Made by a program: the position numbers and the translations under genes. From positions 1,860,001 to 1,924,000 of the forward strand of contig NZ_CP046606.1 of assembly GCF_030408355.1 (NCBI RefSeq): 64,000 bases of DNA. The letters are read 5' to 3'. How positions within the stretch are numbered: the stretch's first letter is position 1; every line of letters starts with the position of its first letter. The stretch is from Corynebacterium afermentans subsp. afermentans. GTDB lineage: Bacteria; Actinomycetota; Actinomycetes; Mycobacteriales; Mycobacteriaceae. This document shows, in pieces, positions 50,769-60,420 of the stretch. A model generated the notes under the pieces. That model saw nothing but the letters and a program-made list of their open reading frames with translations. It had not been told where the DNA came from and did no database searches.

Positions 50769-52277
50769 TTAGTCCTGCTTCAGCATGGTGCCGGTCTCTT
50801 CCATGCGCAGGTGGAAGTCGAAGGCGTGGCGCAGATCGTGCGGGGTTGCCTGGTACTTGCACTTGGAAGCGAGCTCGACGTACTCCTCCAGCAGCGGGCG
50901 GTACGACGGGTGGGCGATGGAGATCATCTTGGCCACGCGGTCACGCGGTGCGAGACCGCGCAGGTCGGCCACGCCGTACTCGGTGATGAAGACCATGGCG
51001 TCGTGCTCGTTGTGGTCGATGTGGGACGCGAACGGGACGATGGCAGAAATCGCGCCGTCCTTCGCCACCGACGGGGAGATGAAGGAGGAGATGTAGGCGT
51101 TGCGCGTGAAGTCGCCGGAGCCGCCCAGCGCGTTCATCAGACGGGAGCCGTTGATGTGGGTGGAGTTGGCGTTGCCGTAGATGTCCGCCTCGATCATGCC
51201 GTTGGACGCGATCAGGCCGGTGCGGCGGATGACCTCCGGGTGGTTGGAGATGGACTGCGGGCGCAGGATGATGGACTCGCGGTAGCGCGACGCCTCGCTG
51301 TTCATCTTCTCCGCGTACTCCGGCGACAGGGAGAACGAGGTCGCGGACGCCACGGTCATCTTGCCGGCGTCGATGAGGTCGACCATGCCGTCCTGGATCA
51401 CCTCGGTGTAGGCCTGGATGTTCTCAAACTTGGAGTCCATCAGGCCCGCCATCACGGCGTTGGGGACGTTGCCCACGCCGGACTGCATGACGTAGCCGTC
51501 GTAGGCCAGGCGGCCGGCTTTGACCTCGTTTTCGAGGAAGTCCAGGAAGTTGCCGGCGATCTGCTCGGAGATCTCGTCCGGCGCCTTGAACGGGGCGTTG
51601 CGGTCGGGCGCATCCGTCTTAACCACGGCGATGACCTTCTCCGGGTCGATCTCGATGTAGGTGGTGCCGATACGGTCGCCGCACTTGGTGATCGGGATCG
51701 GGATGCGGTTCGGCAGCGGCGGCACGGTCCAGATGTCGTGCATGCCCTCGAGCTCCTCGGACTGCCACTCGTTGACCTCGATGATGATCTTCTTCGCGGC
51801 GTTGAGGAACTCCACGGAGTTGCCCACCGAGGAAGACGGGACGATGTTGCCCTCTTCGGTGATGCGCACGGCCTCGACGATGGCCAGGTCCACCTCGCCG
51901 AAGAAGCCCTGCTCAACCAGCATGCCGGAGTGCGACAGGTGGATGTCCTGGAACTTCATCTCGCCGGCGTTGATCTTTTTACGCATGGTCGGGTCGGACT
52001 GGTATGGCATGCGGTAGCGCAGCGCACCAGCCTCTGCCAGCACACCGTCGCACTCCGGGGCCGTGGAGGCGCCGGTGTACATGTCGATGGAGAAGTCCTG
52101 GCCCTTGTCGTGGGCGGCCTTCGCCTTCTCCGCAATCGCGGCCGGCAGGGCCTTGGGGTAGCCGGCGCCGGTGAAGCCGGAGGTGCCGACCTTGTCGCCG
52201 TGGTTGACAAACTGGACGGCCTCTTCGGCGGACATGACCTTGTCGCGCAGCTTGGCGCTTGCAATGCGGTCGCTCAT
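50769..52277 (-). CDS. Succinyl-CoA:acetate CoA-transferase / acetyl-CoA hydrolase family
   Basis: A 502-residue enzyme of the Cat1/AarC group, corresponding to C. glutamicum ActA (cg2840). It moves CoA between succinyl-, acetyl- and propionyl-CoA and free acids. The first domain has GTSGFTGAGYPKALP (31-45) as CoA loop, and Glu292 in AYTEVIQDGM lies at the position of the catalytic Glu294 of AarC. The second domain has SNGMIEADIYGNANSTHI and GGSGDFTRNAYIS. In C. glutamicum sucC and sucD lie between cysE and this gene; here they are absent from that place. Confidence 0.93.
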   Translation of the reverse strand: MSDRIASAKLRDKVMSAEEAVQFVNHGDKVGTSGFTGAGYPKALPAAIAEKAKAAHDKGQDFSIDMYTGASTAPECDGVLAEAGALRYRMPYQSDPTMRKKINAGEMKFQDIHLSHSGMLVEQGFFGEVDLAIVEAVRITEEGNIVPSSSVGNSVEFLNAAKKIIIEVNEWQSEELEGMHDIWTVPPLPNRIPIPITKCGDRIGTTYIEIDPEKVIAVVKTDAPDRNAPFKAPDEISEQIAGNFLDFLENEVKAGRLAYDGYVMQSGVGNVPNAVMAGLMDSKFENIQAYTEVIQDGMVDLIDAGKMTVASATSFSLSPEYAEKMNSEASRYRESIILRPQSISNHPEVIRRTGLIASNGMIEADIYGNANSTHINGSRLMNALGGSGDFTRNAYISSFISPSVAKDGAISAIVPFASHIDHNEHDAMVFITEYGVADLRGLAPRDRVAKMISIAHPSYRPLLEEYVELASKCKYQATPHDLRHAFDFHLRMEETGTMLKQD

Positions 52278-52454
52278 GATGCTCCCTCAAATCGTTTCGT
52301 GCGGGTAGATAACATTCCCCACAATATTGTGACGTACGCCCCACTGCCAGAATTCGGGCGGAGTGCGTCGTAAAGCAAGTGCTTATCGACGGGACCGTAC
52401 CCCCGAACGGGCGTAAACCCGACGATTGGACGGGACCCATGCTGCACAGGAAGA

Positions 52455-53627
52455 ATGGGCCGCACTATGACTGCAGTTGCCCCCGCCCTGACAATCGGCG
52501 GCATTGACCTGAGCTCCCCCGTCATCCTCGCGCCGATGGCCGGGGTGACAAACATGCCGTTTCGCGTGCTGTGCCGCGAGATCGAAGAGGAGCTCACCGG
52601 CACCTCCTCCGGCTTGTATGTCTGCGAGATGATCACGGCGCGCGCCATGGTGGCCCGCAACAAGAAAACCCTGCACATGACCAGCTTCGCCGACGTGGAG
52701 ACCCCGCGGTCGATGCAGCTGTACACCGTGGACCCGAAGTTCACCTACGAAGCCGTGCGCATGATCGTGGAGGAAAACATCGCCGACCACGTGGACATGA
52801 ACTTCGGCTGCCCCGTGCCCAAGGTCACCCGCAAAGGCGGCGGCTGCGCCATCCCGTACAAGCGACGCCTCTACGGCAACATCGTCGACGCAGCGGTGCG
52901 CGCTGCCGAAGGCTCCGGCATCCCGGTCACGGTGAAGTTCCGCATCGGCATCGACGACGAGCACCACACGCACCTCGATGCGGGAAGGATCGCCGCCGAA
53001 GCCGGCGCGGCCGCCGTGGCGCTGCACGCCCGCACCGGCGCCGAGCGCTACTCGGGCACGGCGCACTGGGACGAAATCGGCCGCCTGGTCGAGCATATGG
53101 ACGGCACCGGCGTGCCCGTTATCGGCAACGGCGACATCTTCGCCGCCGATGACGCGGCGAAGATGATGGAGCAGACCGGCTGCCACGGCGTGGAGGTCGG
53201 CCGCGGGTGCCTGGGACGGCCGTGGCTGTTCGCCCAACTCGGCGCTCAGCTGCGCGGCGAGGAGATCCCGCCGGAGCCCACCCTGGGGCAGGTTGCAAGC
53301 ATCATCTACCGCCACGCGGAGCTGCTGGCCGCCCACGACGGCGAGGAACACGCCTGCCGTGACATCCGCAAACACACCGGCTGGTACCTGCGCGGCTTCC
53401 CCGTGGGCGGCGAATTCCGCAAGTCGCTAGCCCAGGTCAGCTCCCTAACAGAGCTGAAAGAGCGCCTCGTCCCCATCGCGGACTCTGAAGAGAAGGCCCA
53501 GCACGCCGACGACGCCCGTGGGCGTCAGGGCTCCGCCGGCAAGATCGCGCTGCCCGAGGGATGGCTGGACGACCCGCAGGACGACACCGTGCCGGAAGGC
53601 GCCGAAATTGAAAATAACGGCGGGTAA
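52455..53627 (+). CDS. dusB: tRNA-dihydrouridine synthase
   Basis: A 390-residue FMN enzyme that reduces uridines in tRNA D-loops. The TIM-barrel start is LAPMAGVTNMPFR (26-38 or nearby), the catalytic Cys lies in NFGCPVPKVTRKGGG, and the FMN-phosphate site is in IGNGDIFAADDA with VGRGCLGRPWLF. The C-terminal helical domain (HTGWYLRGFP) binds tRNA. The last 50 residues are an acidic extension. ATG 52455 follows AGGA closely; ATG 52467 is an alternative that shortens the protein by four residues. Confidence 0.94.
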   Translation: MGRTMTAVAPALTIGGIDLSSPVILAPMAGVTNMPFRVLCREIEEELTGTSSGLYVCEMITARAMVARNKKTLHMTSFADVETPRSMQLYTVDPKFTYEAVRMIVEENIADHVDMNFGCPVPKVTRKGGGCAIPYKRRLYGNIVDAAVRAAEGSGIPVTVKFRIGIDDEHHTHLDAGRIAAEAGAAAVALHARTGAERYSGTAHWDEIGRLVEHMDGTGVPVIGNGDIFAADDAAKMMEQTGCHGVEVGRGCLGRPWLFAQLGAQLRGEEIPPEPTLGQVASIIYRHAELLAAHDGEEHACRDIRKHTGWYLRGFPVGGEFRKSLAQVSSLTELKERLVPIADSEEKAQHADDARGRQGSAGKIALPEGWLDDPQDDTVPEGAEIENNGG

Positions 53628-53653
53628 CACCCCGGTTCCCGTAGCATGTAGCC

Positions 53654-54385
53654 ATGCTACGCACCGTGTACAGGGAACATCTTCAGGCATTCAACGAAGA
53701 CGTCCTCGAGATGTGCGACTCCGTGCGCGAAGTTATGGAATACGCCACAGCCGCGCTCTTGGAGCAGTCTTTAGAGGACGCCGAGGCAGCCCTCACAGCC
53801 ACCGACGCGCTCAAGGAGATCGGCCAGCGCTGCGAAGAACGCAGCATGAGCCTGCTCGCGCTGCACAGCCCCGTCGCTTACGACCTGCGCCAAGTGGTCT
53901 CCGCGATCTACATCGTGGAAAGCTTCGAACGCATGGGGTCCCTTGCAAAGAACATTGCGCTGTTAGCCCGCCTGCGCCACCCCTCCCCCGTCTACCCTGA
54001 GCAGCTGCATGGCTACGTCCAGGAGCTCGTCCGCCTCGTCTACGAGATGGGTGCCGCGACGCGGAAACTGCTGGTCGAGCCTGACGCGGACGCTGCCGTG
54101 GAGCTGCACACTATCGACGAAGGTGTGGACGATATGAAGGCATTCCTCAGCACCCTGGTCACCGACCGGGAATGGCAGTTCACCAACCGGGAAGCCGTCG
54201 ACGTGTCTATGCTGGCGCGCTACTACGAACGCTACGCCGACCGCTGCGTCAGCGTGGGCCGCCGCATGGTCTTCCTCATCACCGGGCTCAAACCTGAGGC
54301 GTACGTGCAGCAGCGAGACGAGGTGGACTACGACCCGGCGGAGAAATTCGCCACCATCGAGCGCAAGTTCCGCATCCAGAAATAG
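53654..54385 (+). CDS. phoU: Phosphate regulator PhoU
   Basis: A 243-residue protein made of two three-helix PhoU repeats. Metal-binding acidic motifs appear in IYIVESFERMGSLAKNIA (first repeat) and ARYYERYADRCVSVGRR (second repeat). It links the PstSCAB transporter to control of the phosphate response and restrains uptake. It lies tail to tail with pstB. TAGCAT lies six bases before ATG without a Shine-Dalgarno, suggesting a leaderless transcript separate from pst. Confidence 0.95.
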   Translation: MLRTVYREHLQAFNEDVLEMCDSVREVMEYATAALLEQSLEDAEAALTATDALKEIGQRCEERSMSLLALHSPVAYDLRQVVSAIYIVESFERMGSLAKNIALLARLRHPSPVYPEQLHGYVQELVRLVYEMGAATRKLLVEPDADAAVELHTIDEGVDDMKAFLSTLVTDREWQFTNREAVDVSMLARYYERYADRCVSVGRRMVFLITGLKPEAYVQQRDEVDYDPAEKFATIERKFRIQK

Positions 54386-54396
54386 GTGCAAAAGGG

Positions 54397-54437
54397 CGAC
54401 GCCCCTTACGGTGCGTGGTGCACCGTAGGGGGCGTCG
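54397..54437. terminator. Bidirectional terminator between phoU and pstB
   Basis: CGACGCCCCTTACGGTGC and GCACCGTAGGGGGCGTCG form an 18-bp stem with one mismatch around GTGGT, between two convergent genes. Confidence 0.88.
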
Positions 54438-54451
54438 GAAAGCGGAATGCT

Positions 54452-55228
54452 TTAGCCGAAGCGACCGGAGATGTAGTCCTCGGTCTCCTTCTGCTCCGGG
54501 TTCTCGAAGATGGTGGTGGTGTCGTTGAACTCCACCAGGTGGCCCGGCTTGCCGGTGGCCTCGAGGGAGAAGAAGGCGGTCTTGTCGGACACACGCGCAG
54601 CCTGCTGCATGTTGTGGGTCACGATCACGATGGTGTACTCGTTCTTCAGCTCGTGGATGAGGTCCTCCACGGCCAGGGTGGAGATCGGGTCCAGGGCGGA
54701 GCAGGGCTCGTCCATAAGCAGAACTTCAGGGCGCACCGCGATCGCACGCGCGATGCACAGACGCTGCTGCTGACCGCCGGAGAGGCCGCCGCCCGGCTTG
54801 TCCAGGCGGTCCTTGACCTCTTCCCACAGGTTCGCACCGCGCAGGGACTGCTCGGCGACCTCCCTGAGCTTCTTCTTGTCCTTCTCGCCGGACAGGCGCA
54901 GCCCTGCCACGACGTTGTCCTCGATGGACATGGTCGGGAACGGGTTAGCCTTCTGGAACACCATGCCGATGGTGTTGCGCACGGCGACCGGGTCGACGTT
55001 CTTGCCGTAAATGTCGTTGCCGTCGAGGCGGATTTCGCCCTCCACGTACGCGCCGGGGATGACCTCGTGCATGCGGTTCAGGGTGCGCAGCACGGTGGAC
55101 TTGCCGCAGCCGGACGGGCCGATGAAGGCGGTCACAGCCTTGGACGGGATCTGCATGTTGACGTTCTGCACGGCGTGGAAGTCGCCGTAGTAGATGTTGA
55201 CGTCGTTGAGTTCGAGCTTGGTAGACAT
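54452..55228 (-). CDS. pstB: Phosphate ABC transporter ATP-binding protein
   Basis: A 258-residue ATPase that powers phosphate import. Walker A is GPSGCGKST, the PstB-specific FQKANPFP is the Q-loop, the signature is [14 protein letters not shown], Walker B is [13 protein letters not shown] and the switch is [13 protein letters not shown] 55228 has AGGAGA eight bases upstream. It is last in the pstS-pstC-pstA-pstB operon. Confidence 0.98.
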   Translation of the reverse strand: MSTKLELNDVNIYYGDFHAVQNVNMQIPSKAVTAFIGPSGCGKSTVLRTLNRMHEVIPGAYVEGEIRLDGNDIYGKNVDPVAVRNTIGMVFQKANPFPTMSIEDNVVAGLRLSGEKDKKKLREVAEQSLRGANLWEEVKDRLDKPGGGLSGGQQQRLCIARAIAVRPEVLLMDEPCSALDPISTLAVEDLIHELKNEYTIVIVTHNMQQAARVSDKTAFFSLEATGKPGHLVEFNDTTTIFENPEQKETEDYISGRFG

Positions 55229-55266
55229 CTGGGTATCTCCTGGGTGGGTGTGGGAACGCGGGTGGG

Positions 55267-56229
55267 TTACTTCTTGACCGAGAAGCGCTTCGCCACGAAA
55301 CGTGCGAGCAGGTTCAGGGTGACAACGAGGATCACGAGCGTCAGCGCCGCGCCCCAGAGTCGGTCGTTTGCCGGGCCGGTTGCACCGGACTTCCACATGT
55401 CCAGCATGAACAGCGGCAGTGAGGACTGCGGCTTGTCAAACATGTTGAACCAGTTGGTGGTCGGGGTGGAGCCGACGAGGATCAGCACCGGGGCGGACTC
55501 GCCCATCACACGAGCGATGGCGAGCATGACACCGGTGACGATGCCGGACAGCGCAGTCGGCAGCACGATGCGCATGATGGTCTTCCACTTCGGAACACCC
55601 AGTGCGTAGGATGCCTCGCGCAGGTCCATCGGAACCACGCGCAGCATCTCCTCGGTGTTGCGGACCACAACCGGGATCATGAGCAGGATCAGCGAAAGCG
55701 ACACCGCGAAGCCGGAGCGCTGCTGGCCCAGGATAGTAATCCACAGGGCGTAGACGAACAGCGCCGCAACGATGGACGGCACACCGGAGAGGATGTCCAC
55801 CATGAAGGTGGTCATTTTGCCCAGCTTGTTGCCGTTGGAGTACTCCACCAGGTAGATCGCGGTGAAGATGCCGATCGGGATGGAAAACAGCGACGCAACT
55901 AGCGTCTGCATGAGGGTACCGGCGATGGCGTGGAGTGCGCCGCCGCCTTCCTTGGATGAGCGGACGCCGACCATGTCCTGGGTCCACCAGGCCGGGTCGA
56001 TCACGGCGCCCAGGCCGCGGGAGACCACAGTGATGAGCAGCCAGAGCAGCGGGATCAGCGCGAGGATCATGCACAGCCACATCAGGCCACCCATGATGGA
56101 GTTGGTGGTCTTGCGGCTTGAAGCGATGTCCGTGAACGGGCTCTCGCCGGTGCCGCGAGAGCTGCGTGCCGGAGCGGGGTTTTTGATAGCTACCTCGGAG
56201 GAGCCGTTATTCGGTACTGCAGTAGACAT
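55267..56229 (-). CDS. pstA: Phosphate ABC transporter permease PstA
   Basis: A 320-residue permease with six membrane helices. The coupling loop [14 protein letters not shown] segment reads [16 protein letters not shown], and [17 protein letters not shown] and [16 protein letters not shown] are typical of PstA. The first 40 residues are a soluble extension with Ser/Pro and basic residues. It follows pstC by 16 bases and precedes pstB by 38 bases. Confidence 0.97.
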   Translation of the reverse strand: MSTAVPNNGSSEVAIKNPAPARSSRGTGESPFTDIASSRKTTNSIMGGLMWLCMILALIPLLWLLITVVSRGLGAVIDPAWWTQDMVGVRSSKEGGGALHAIAGTLMQTLVASLFSIPIGIFTAIYLVEYSNGNKLGKMTTFMVDILSGVPSIVAALFVYALWITILGQQRSGFAVSLSLILLMIPVVVRNTEEMLRVVPMDLREASYALGVPKWKTIMRIVLPTALSGIVTGVMLAIARVMGESAPVLILVGSTPTTNWFNMFDKPQSSLPLFMLDMWKSGATGPANDRLWGAALTLVILVVTLNLLARFVAKRFSVKK

Positions 56230-56245
56230 TTCTGCTTTCCGCTCC

Positions 56246-57316
56246 TTACTTGTTAACGATCGCGCGCGCGATCGAGTTGACGATGAAGGTCAGCAGGAAC
56301 AGCACCAGGCCGGCTGCGATGTAGGCACCTGCGGAGACCGGGTTGCTGAACTCCGCGGCGGCGTTGGCGATCGCGGTGGCGAAGGTGGTGCCGCCGTCGA
56401 ACAGGGAGCCGCGGAAGTCGTTCGCCGGTGCCACGGCCATGTACAGTGCCATGGTTTCACCCAGTGCGCGACCCAGGCCCAGCATGGAACCGGCGATGAA
56501 GCCGGACATGCCGAACGGGATCACGGTCATGCGGATAACTTCCCAGCGGGTGGCGCCGAGCGCCAGTGCAGACTCGATCTGGCCGGGAGGGGTCTGCACG
56601 AAGATCTCGCGGGCGGTTGCGGCGATGATCGGCAGAATCATGATGGCCAGGACGATGCCACCGGTCATCATGTTGCGGGCCGTGGAGAACGGCGGGGAGT
56701 TTTGGTAGGTGGCGAACAGGAAGAAGTCGCCGCCCCAGCTGTTGACCCACTTGTAAAAGTCGCCCAGCAGCGGACCGAGCACCTGCGCGCCCCACAGGCC
56801 GTAGACGATCGACGGCACGGCGGCGAGCAGGTCCACCAGGGTGCCCAGCGGGCGAACCAGCTTCTCCGGACAGTAGTTGGACAAAAACAGCGCCACGCCG
56901 AGCGCAATCGGCATCGCGATGATCAGCGCGATGAGGGAGATGGTCACCGTGGAGAGGAACATGTTCGGAATGCCGAACTTCATCGCCTCCAGGTTCGCCG
57001 TCTGCCACTGGCCGCCGTAGGTGAGGAAGCCCAGCACGCCACGGTCGTTACGCATCAGGGGCGGGAGGGCCTGGATGAGCAGGAAGATGCCGATCGCCGC
57101 GACCAGCACAGTGATTAGGGTTGCGGAGGTGGTGGAGAGGAACTCGAAGACGCGGTCGCCGGGGCGCTTCACGCCGGCACCTTTGCCGGATTCGCCCGTC
57201 AGGGGAGCCTTTTCCTCGTGCTCCTTGGTCAGAGTGGTGCCCGTGGAGTTCTGGTTTACAGGATCAGTGGTGTTCGCGGGCCCTGCACCGCGGTCGAGGT
57301 GATCGTTAGCAGCCAT
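56246..57316 (-). CDS. pstC: Phosphate ABC transporter permease PstC
   Basis: A 356-residue permease, six helices plus a hydrophilic N-terminal tail of about 55 residues that is longer than in E. coli. Typical segments are VDLLAAVPSIVYGLWGAQVL, and the coupling loop IESALALGATRWEVIRMTV. It pairs with PstA to form the phosphate path. The pstS-pstC spacer holds a hairpin that may lower expression of the membrane genes relative to the binding protein. Confidence 0.97.
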   Translation of the reverse strand: MAANDHLDRGAGPANTTDPVNQNSTGTTLTKEHEEKAPLTGESGKGAGVKRPGDRVFEFLSTTSATLITVLVAAIGIFLLIQALPPLMRNDRGVLGFLTYGGQWQTANLEAMKFGIPNMFLSTVTISLIALIIAMPIALGVALFLSNYCPEKLVRPLGTLVDLLAAVPSIVYGLWGAQVLGPLLGDFYKWVNSWGGDFFLFATYQNSPPFSTARNMMTGGIVLAIMILPIIAATAREIFVQTPPGQIESALALGATRWEVIRMTVIPFGMSGFIAGSMLGLGRALGETMALYMAVAPANDFRGSLFDGGTTFATAIANAAAEFSNPVSAGAYIAAGLVLFLLTFIVNSIARAIVNK

Positions 57317-57391
57317 TTGCTCGAATCCTTCGAAGATGAATCATTGTGGACGGCGGAAATTGGGGCTCGCGCTCCGCGTCTCCGCATAGAG

Positions 57392-57423
57392 AGACCCCCC
57401 GAGATCGCAATCTGAGGGGGTCT
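57392..57423 (-). terminator. Hairpin between pstS and pstC (attenuator-like)
   Basis: AGACCCCC and GGGGGTCT form an eight-bp perfect stem around a 16-base region in which GAGAT/ATCT can extend pairing. No clear T-run follows, so partial termination or mRNA stabilisation is more likely than full stop. Confidence 0.65.
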
Positions 57424-57471
57424 ATCTGCCTACCGCGGCGTTAAAGACCGCGGAGGCCGGTTTGCCAGCGT

Positions 57472-58623
57472 TTACTTGATGGCGTTGATAGCCTCACGCA
57501 GACGCTCAGCGTGTGCACCCTTGACCGGGATGAAGCCCTCGGAAGCGAGCTCCTCATCCTGGCTGTCCAGTGCGACGTTCAGGAAGTCCTTGACCATCTT
57601 GGAGGTGGACTCGTCGTAGCCTGCGGAGCAGACGATCTCGTAGGTGGTCAGGACCAGCGGGTAGGCGCCAGCGACGTCGGTCTGGAACAGCTTGTCAGCG
57701 TCGACGACCATGTTGTGGCCCTCGGTCTTGAACTCAAGGTTGTCCAGGGTCTTCTCAACAGCCTCGTCGGTCAGCTCGACCGGGCCGCCACCGAAGTCGA
57801 TGTTGGCCTTCTTGTCAGCGAAGCCAGCCTCAACGTAGGTGATTGCACCCTCGGTTGCGTTGACCTCCTGTGCCACACCGGAGGAGCCGTTGGCGCCGGT
57901 GCCCACAGCGTTCGGGAATGCCTTGCCGGTGGACTCCCACTTGCCGTCGGAAGCGGCAGCCAGGAACTTCTGGAAGTTGTCGGAGGTGCCGGACTCGTCG
58001 GAGCGGTAGAAGACGTTGATCGGAGCGTCCGGAAGCTCAACGCCCTCGTTGTTCTCTGCGATCTTCGGGTCGTTCCAGGTGGTGATGACGCCCTGGAAGA
58101 TCTCGACGATGTTGTCGATGGACAGGTTCAGCTCGTCCACGCCCTCGAGGTTGTAGGCGATGGCGACCGGGCCGACGACGAACGGCAGGTGCCAAGCCTC
58201 GTTGCCGCCGCAGCGCTCTGCAGCAGCCTCAACCTGGTCGTCCTTCAGCGGGGAGTCGGAGCCAGCGAAGACAGCCTGGTTGGCGATGAAGTTCTTCTGG
58301 CCGGAGCCGGAGCCGGACGGGGTGTAGGCCAGCTGAGCACCCGGAACCTCGGATGCGTAGACGGACGCGAAGTAGTCCATCGCGTTCTGCTGGGAGGAAG
58401 CGCCCTCAGCAACGAGGGTGCCTTCCTGGCCGGACAGCTCGTAGTCGCCGGACTTCGCGTCGCCGTCCTTGCCGTCCTTGTCGTCGGAGGAAACAGCCTC
58501 GGTTGCGGACTCAACAGCTTCGGTAGCTGCGTTGTCCTCGGAGTCGCCGCAAGCGACGAGGGAAGCGGAAGAGAGGGCAACGACGCCAGCGATTGCGGCG
58601 GTGCGCTTGAAGTTACGGATCAC
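57472..58623 (-). CDS. pstS: Phosphate-binding lipoprotein PstS
   Basis: A 383-residue substrate-binding lipoprotein that captures phosphate outside the membrane. The signal peptide ends in LVAC with lipidated Cys25. A Glu/Asp/Ser-rich linker (26-60) precedes the binding domain. Phosphate-contact loops include EGASSQQNAM, YTPSGSGSGQKNF, FAGSDSPL and FYRSDESGTSDNF. GTG 58623 has AAAGG six bases upstream; a longer frame has no support. The strong AT-containing upstream region holds candidate PhoR boxes. Confidence 0.97.
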   Translation of the reverse strand: MIRNFKRTAAIAGVVALSSASLVACGDSEDNAATEAVESATEAVSSDDKDGKDGDAKSGDYELSGQEGTLVAEGASSQQNAMDYFASVYASEVPGAQLAYTPSGSGSGQKNFIANQAVFAGSDSPLKDDQVEAAAERCGGNEAWHLPFVVGPVAIAYNLEGVDELNLSIDNIVEIFQGVITTWNDPKIAENNEGVELPDAPINVFYRSDESGTSDNFQKFLAAASDGKWESTGKAFPNAVGTGANGSSGVAQEVNATEGAITYVEAGFADKKANIDFGGGPVELTDEAVEKTLDNLEFKTEGHNMVVDADKLFQTDVAGAYPLVLTTYEIVCSAGYDESTSKMVKDFLNVALDSQDEELASEGFIPVKGAHAERLREAINAIK

Positions 58624-58688
58624 GGGATACCTTTCCGGTGCTAACGGGTCAGTTTCGAGTGTCGGAGCAACTGTCCGAATACTCACAA

Positions 58689-58750
58689 GTGAAAACCTAC
58701 GGAACCCTGGTTAATGGCCGGTAGCCAGTTAAGTGAATAACTGGTGAACT
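58689..58750 (-). promoter_or_regulatory. Candidate PhoR (PhoP) boxes upstream of pstS
   Basis: On the minus strand TTCAC recurs with 11-base spacing at 58748-58744 and 58737-58733 (GTTCACCAGTTATTCACTTA), and again in phase near 58693. Corynebacterial PhoR boxes are 8-bp direct repeats with 3-bp spacers, the same 11-base period. The match to the published consensus is only partial. Confidence 0.5.
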
Positions 58751-58787
58751 CCCGTCCATCACACTGTTTTCGCAGGTTAAGGCCAGG

Positions 58788-59660
58788 CTACTTGTACACG
58801 ACGTGACTTTCATCAACTTTGAATCCGAGCTGCAAATACCGCTTCACGGCCGGAACATTATCCGCCTCAACATAGAGGATGACCTGCGGTGATCCCTCTA
58901 CAACAAGGTGGTTCAGCCCCATCTGCATCAGTGGTCCCCCCATTCCCTCCCCCCGATGCCGCGAGGCAATCCCAACCACATACACCTCACCCGTCCCATC
59001 CGGGTGCCGTTTGGTCCAGTGGAACCCAGCCAACTGTTCGCCTTCATACAGCAATTGCACACCTGCAGGATCGAACCAGTCGGCTTCCATCGCGCGGTGT
59101 AACCGCTCCAGGTCCCAGCCACCTTGCTCAGGGTGCCAGGAGAACGCGTCGTTGTTTACTTCGAGCCACTGCTTCTCGACGGCGTCCCGTCCCCAAAGCT
59201 CCACCGCACCTACGTAGTCCAGTGCTTCGAACCCACCCGGCAGCTCAGGCCCGCCGCTAGGGATGTCGTCGGCGGAAATCCCCATCACCAGCAGTTCTCG
59301 AGACACGCTGAGTCCCAGTTTCGCCGCGAGCGCCTTCGCCCCCGCAAGGTTGCCGTGCGCCCACAGGCCAGTATCGGGGCTTTCCGCACGGACTTTGCGC
59401 GCCAACGCCTCGCCGATCCCCTTGCGGCGGAAGTCAGGGTGCACGACCAGCTCCGCGGAGCCGTCCTCCGCCAGCCCCGCGCAGGCCACCACGTCGCCGC
59501 CGTCTTCGACCAGGAAGTGGGTGTGGCGCACGCGCTCGTCGTCAAGCCCCTGCACAAAGCTTTCAGAAAAGGCGGCGATGCCATCGGCGTCTTCGGCGGC
59601 CTCAAGCAAGGGTCGCACGCGGTCGCCGGGCAGGTGGGCGCTTAGGATATCTGCAGTCAT
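58788..59660 (-). CDS. mshD: Mycothiol synthase
   Basis: A 290-residue protein with two GNAT domains that acetylates Cys-GlcN-Ins in the last step of mycothiol synthesis. The acetyl-CoA loop of the first domain is HPDFRRKGIGEALARKV and that of the second is ASRHRGEGMGGPLMQMGL, followed by LYVEADNVPAVKRYLQLGF. ATG 59660 begins TADILSAHLPG; TAGCCT lies eight bases upstream without a Shine-Dalgarno. It is divergent from lmeA. Cysteine made by CysK/CysE feeds the same pathway. Confidence 0.94.
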   Translation of the reverse strand: MTADILSAHLPGDRVRPLLEAAEDADGIAAFSESFVQGLDDERVRHTHFLVEDGGDVVACAGLAEDGSAELVVHPDFRRKGIGEALARKVRAESPDTGLWAHGNLAGAKALAAKLGLSVSRELLVMGISADDIPSGGPELPGGFEALDYVGAVELWGRDAVEKQWLEVNNDAFSWHPEQGGWDLERLHRAMEADWFDPAGVQLLYEGEQLAGFHWTKRHPDGTGEVYVVGIASRHRGEGMGGPLMQMGLNHLVVEGSPQVILYVEADNVPAVKRYLQLGFKVDESHVVYK

Positions 59661-59694
59661 GGCTCCCAAGGCTACGTGCGGGAAGGAGGGCGCG

Positions 59695-60420
59695 GTGAAG
59701 AAAGCAGCCGTGGTTGCGGTAGCGCTCGTCGCAGCCCTCGGGCTCGCGGACACCGCGCTGGCCTCGCATGTGGAGCACGGTCTCGCGCGCGAGGGCGTGG
59801 AGACGGAGGTCAGCGCCGTGCCGTTTGCGTGGTCGGGCGTCACCGGCCGCGTCCCCCGCGTCACCGTGAAACGCACCGACGCGGACATTCCCGGCCCCGG
59901 GGTGGGCACCGTGAGTGTGGAGATGTTCAATCTGAAGCTGGACAACCCTGCGGATGCGCTGCGCGGCGAGGTCGTCGGCGCAGATGCCCGCCTGGTGCGC
60001 CGCCGCATCCGCCTGGATGGCGTCGGCTTCGGCGAGCTGCTGGGCATCACCGATCTGGACATGGCCAACCCCTACGACATCTCCCCCGCCGGCGGCGTGG
60101 CCAGCGAGGCGCGCCTGACCGGCACTGTGCCCGGCGCGCGGGAGCCCGCAACGGTGGTGGTGACGCTGCGGCTTGTCGACGGCACGTTCCACATGCGCCC
60201 CAGCCAACTCATCGATGTCGCAGCTGGCGAAGAACAAACCGTACTGGACGGGTTCACGTTCGACCTGGACACCCGCGGGCTGCCCCTGGGCGGGCCCGCG
60301 GACTTGGTGCAGCTGCGCGGCGGTTCGTTTGAACTATCCCGCGACCGCGTAAACACCGTGGTGGAACCTGCGGATCTGGAGCCGCTGGCGGGAGCGTCTA
60401 CGCTGGGACAGCATGACTGA
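59695..60420 (+). CDS. lmeA: LmeA-like exported lipid-binding protein (DUF2993)
   Basis: A 241-residue protein with a signal peptide or anchor (KKAAVVAVALVAALGLADTA) and a DUF2993 beta-rich domain. Homologous mycobacterial LmeA (Rv0817c) is a periplasmic phospholipid-binding protein needed for lipomannan elongation. The pattern VSAVPFAWSGVTGRVPRVTV and LDGVGFGELLGITDLDM fits the family. GTG 59695 is chosen because AGGAGG lies six bases upstream. Its end overlaps the next gene by eight bases, so the two are coupled. Confidence 0.87.
   Translation: MKKAAVVAVALVAALGLADTALASHVEHGLAREGVETEVSAVPFAWSGVTGRVPRVTVKRTDADIPGPGVGTVSVEMFNLKLDNPADALRGEVVGADARLVRRRIRLDGVGFGELLGITDLDMANPYDISPAGGVASEARLTGTVPGAREPATVVVTLRLVDGTFHMRPSQLIDVAAGEEQTVLDGFTFDLDTRGLPLGGPADLVQLRGGSFELSRDRVNTVVEPADLEPLAGASTLGQHD

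Noticed and set aside
50727..52373. Plus-strand open frame opposite the CoA-transferase gene
   Set aside because: Same GC-bias shadow; the real gene on the minus strand has full family motifs and covers nearly the whole length.
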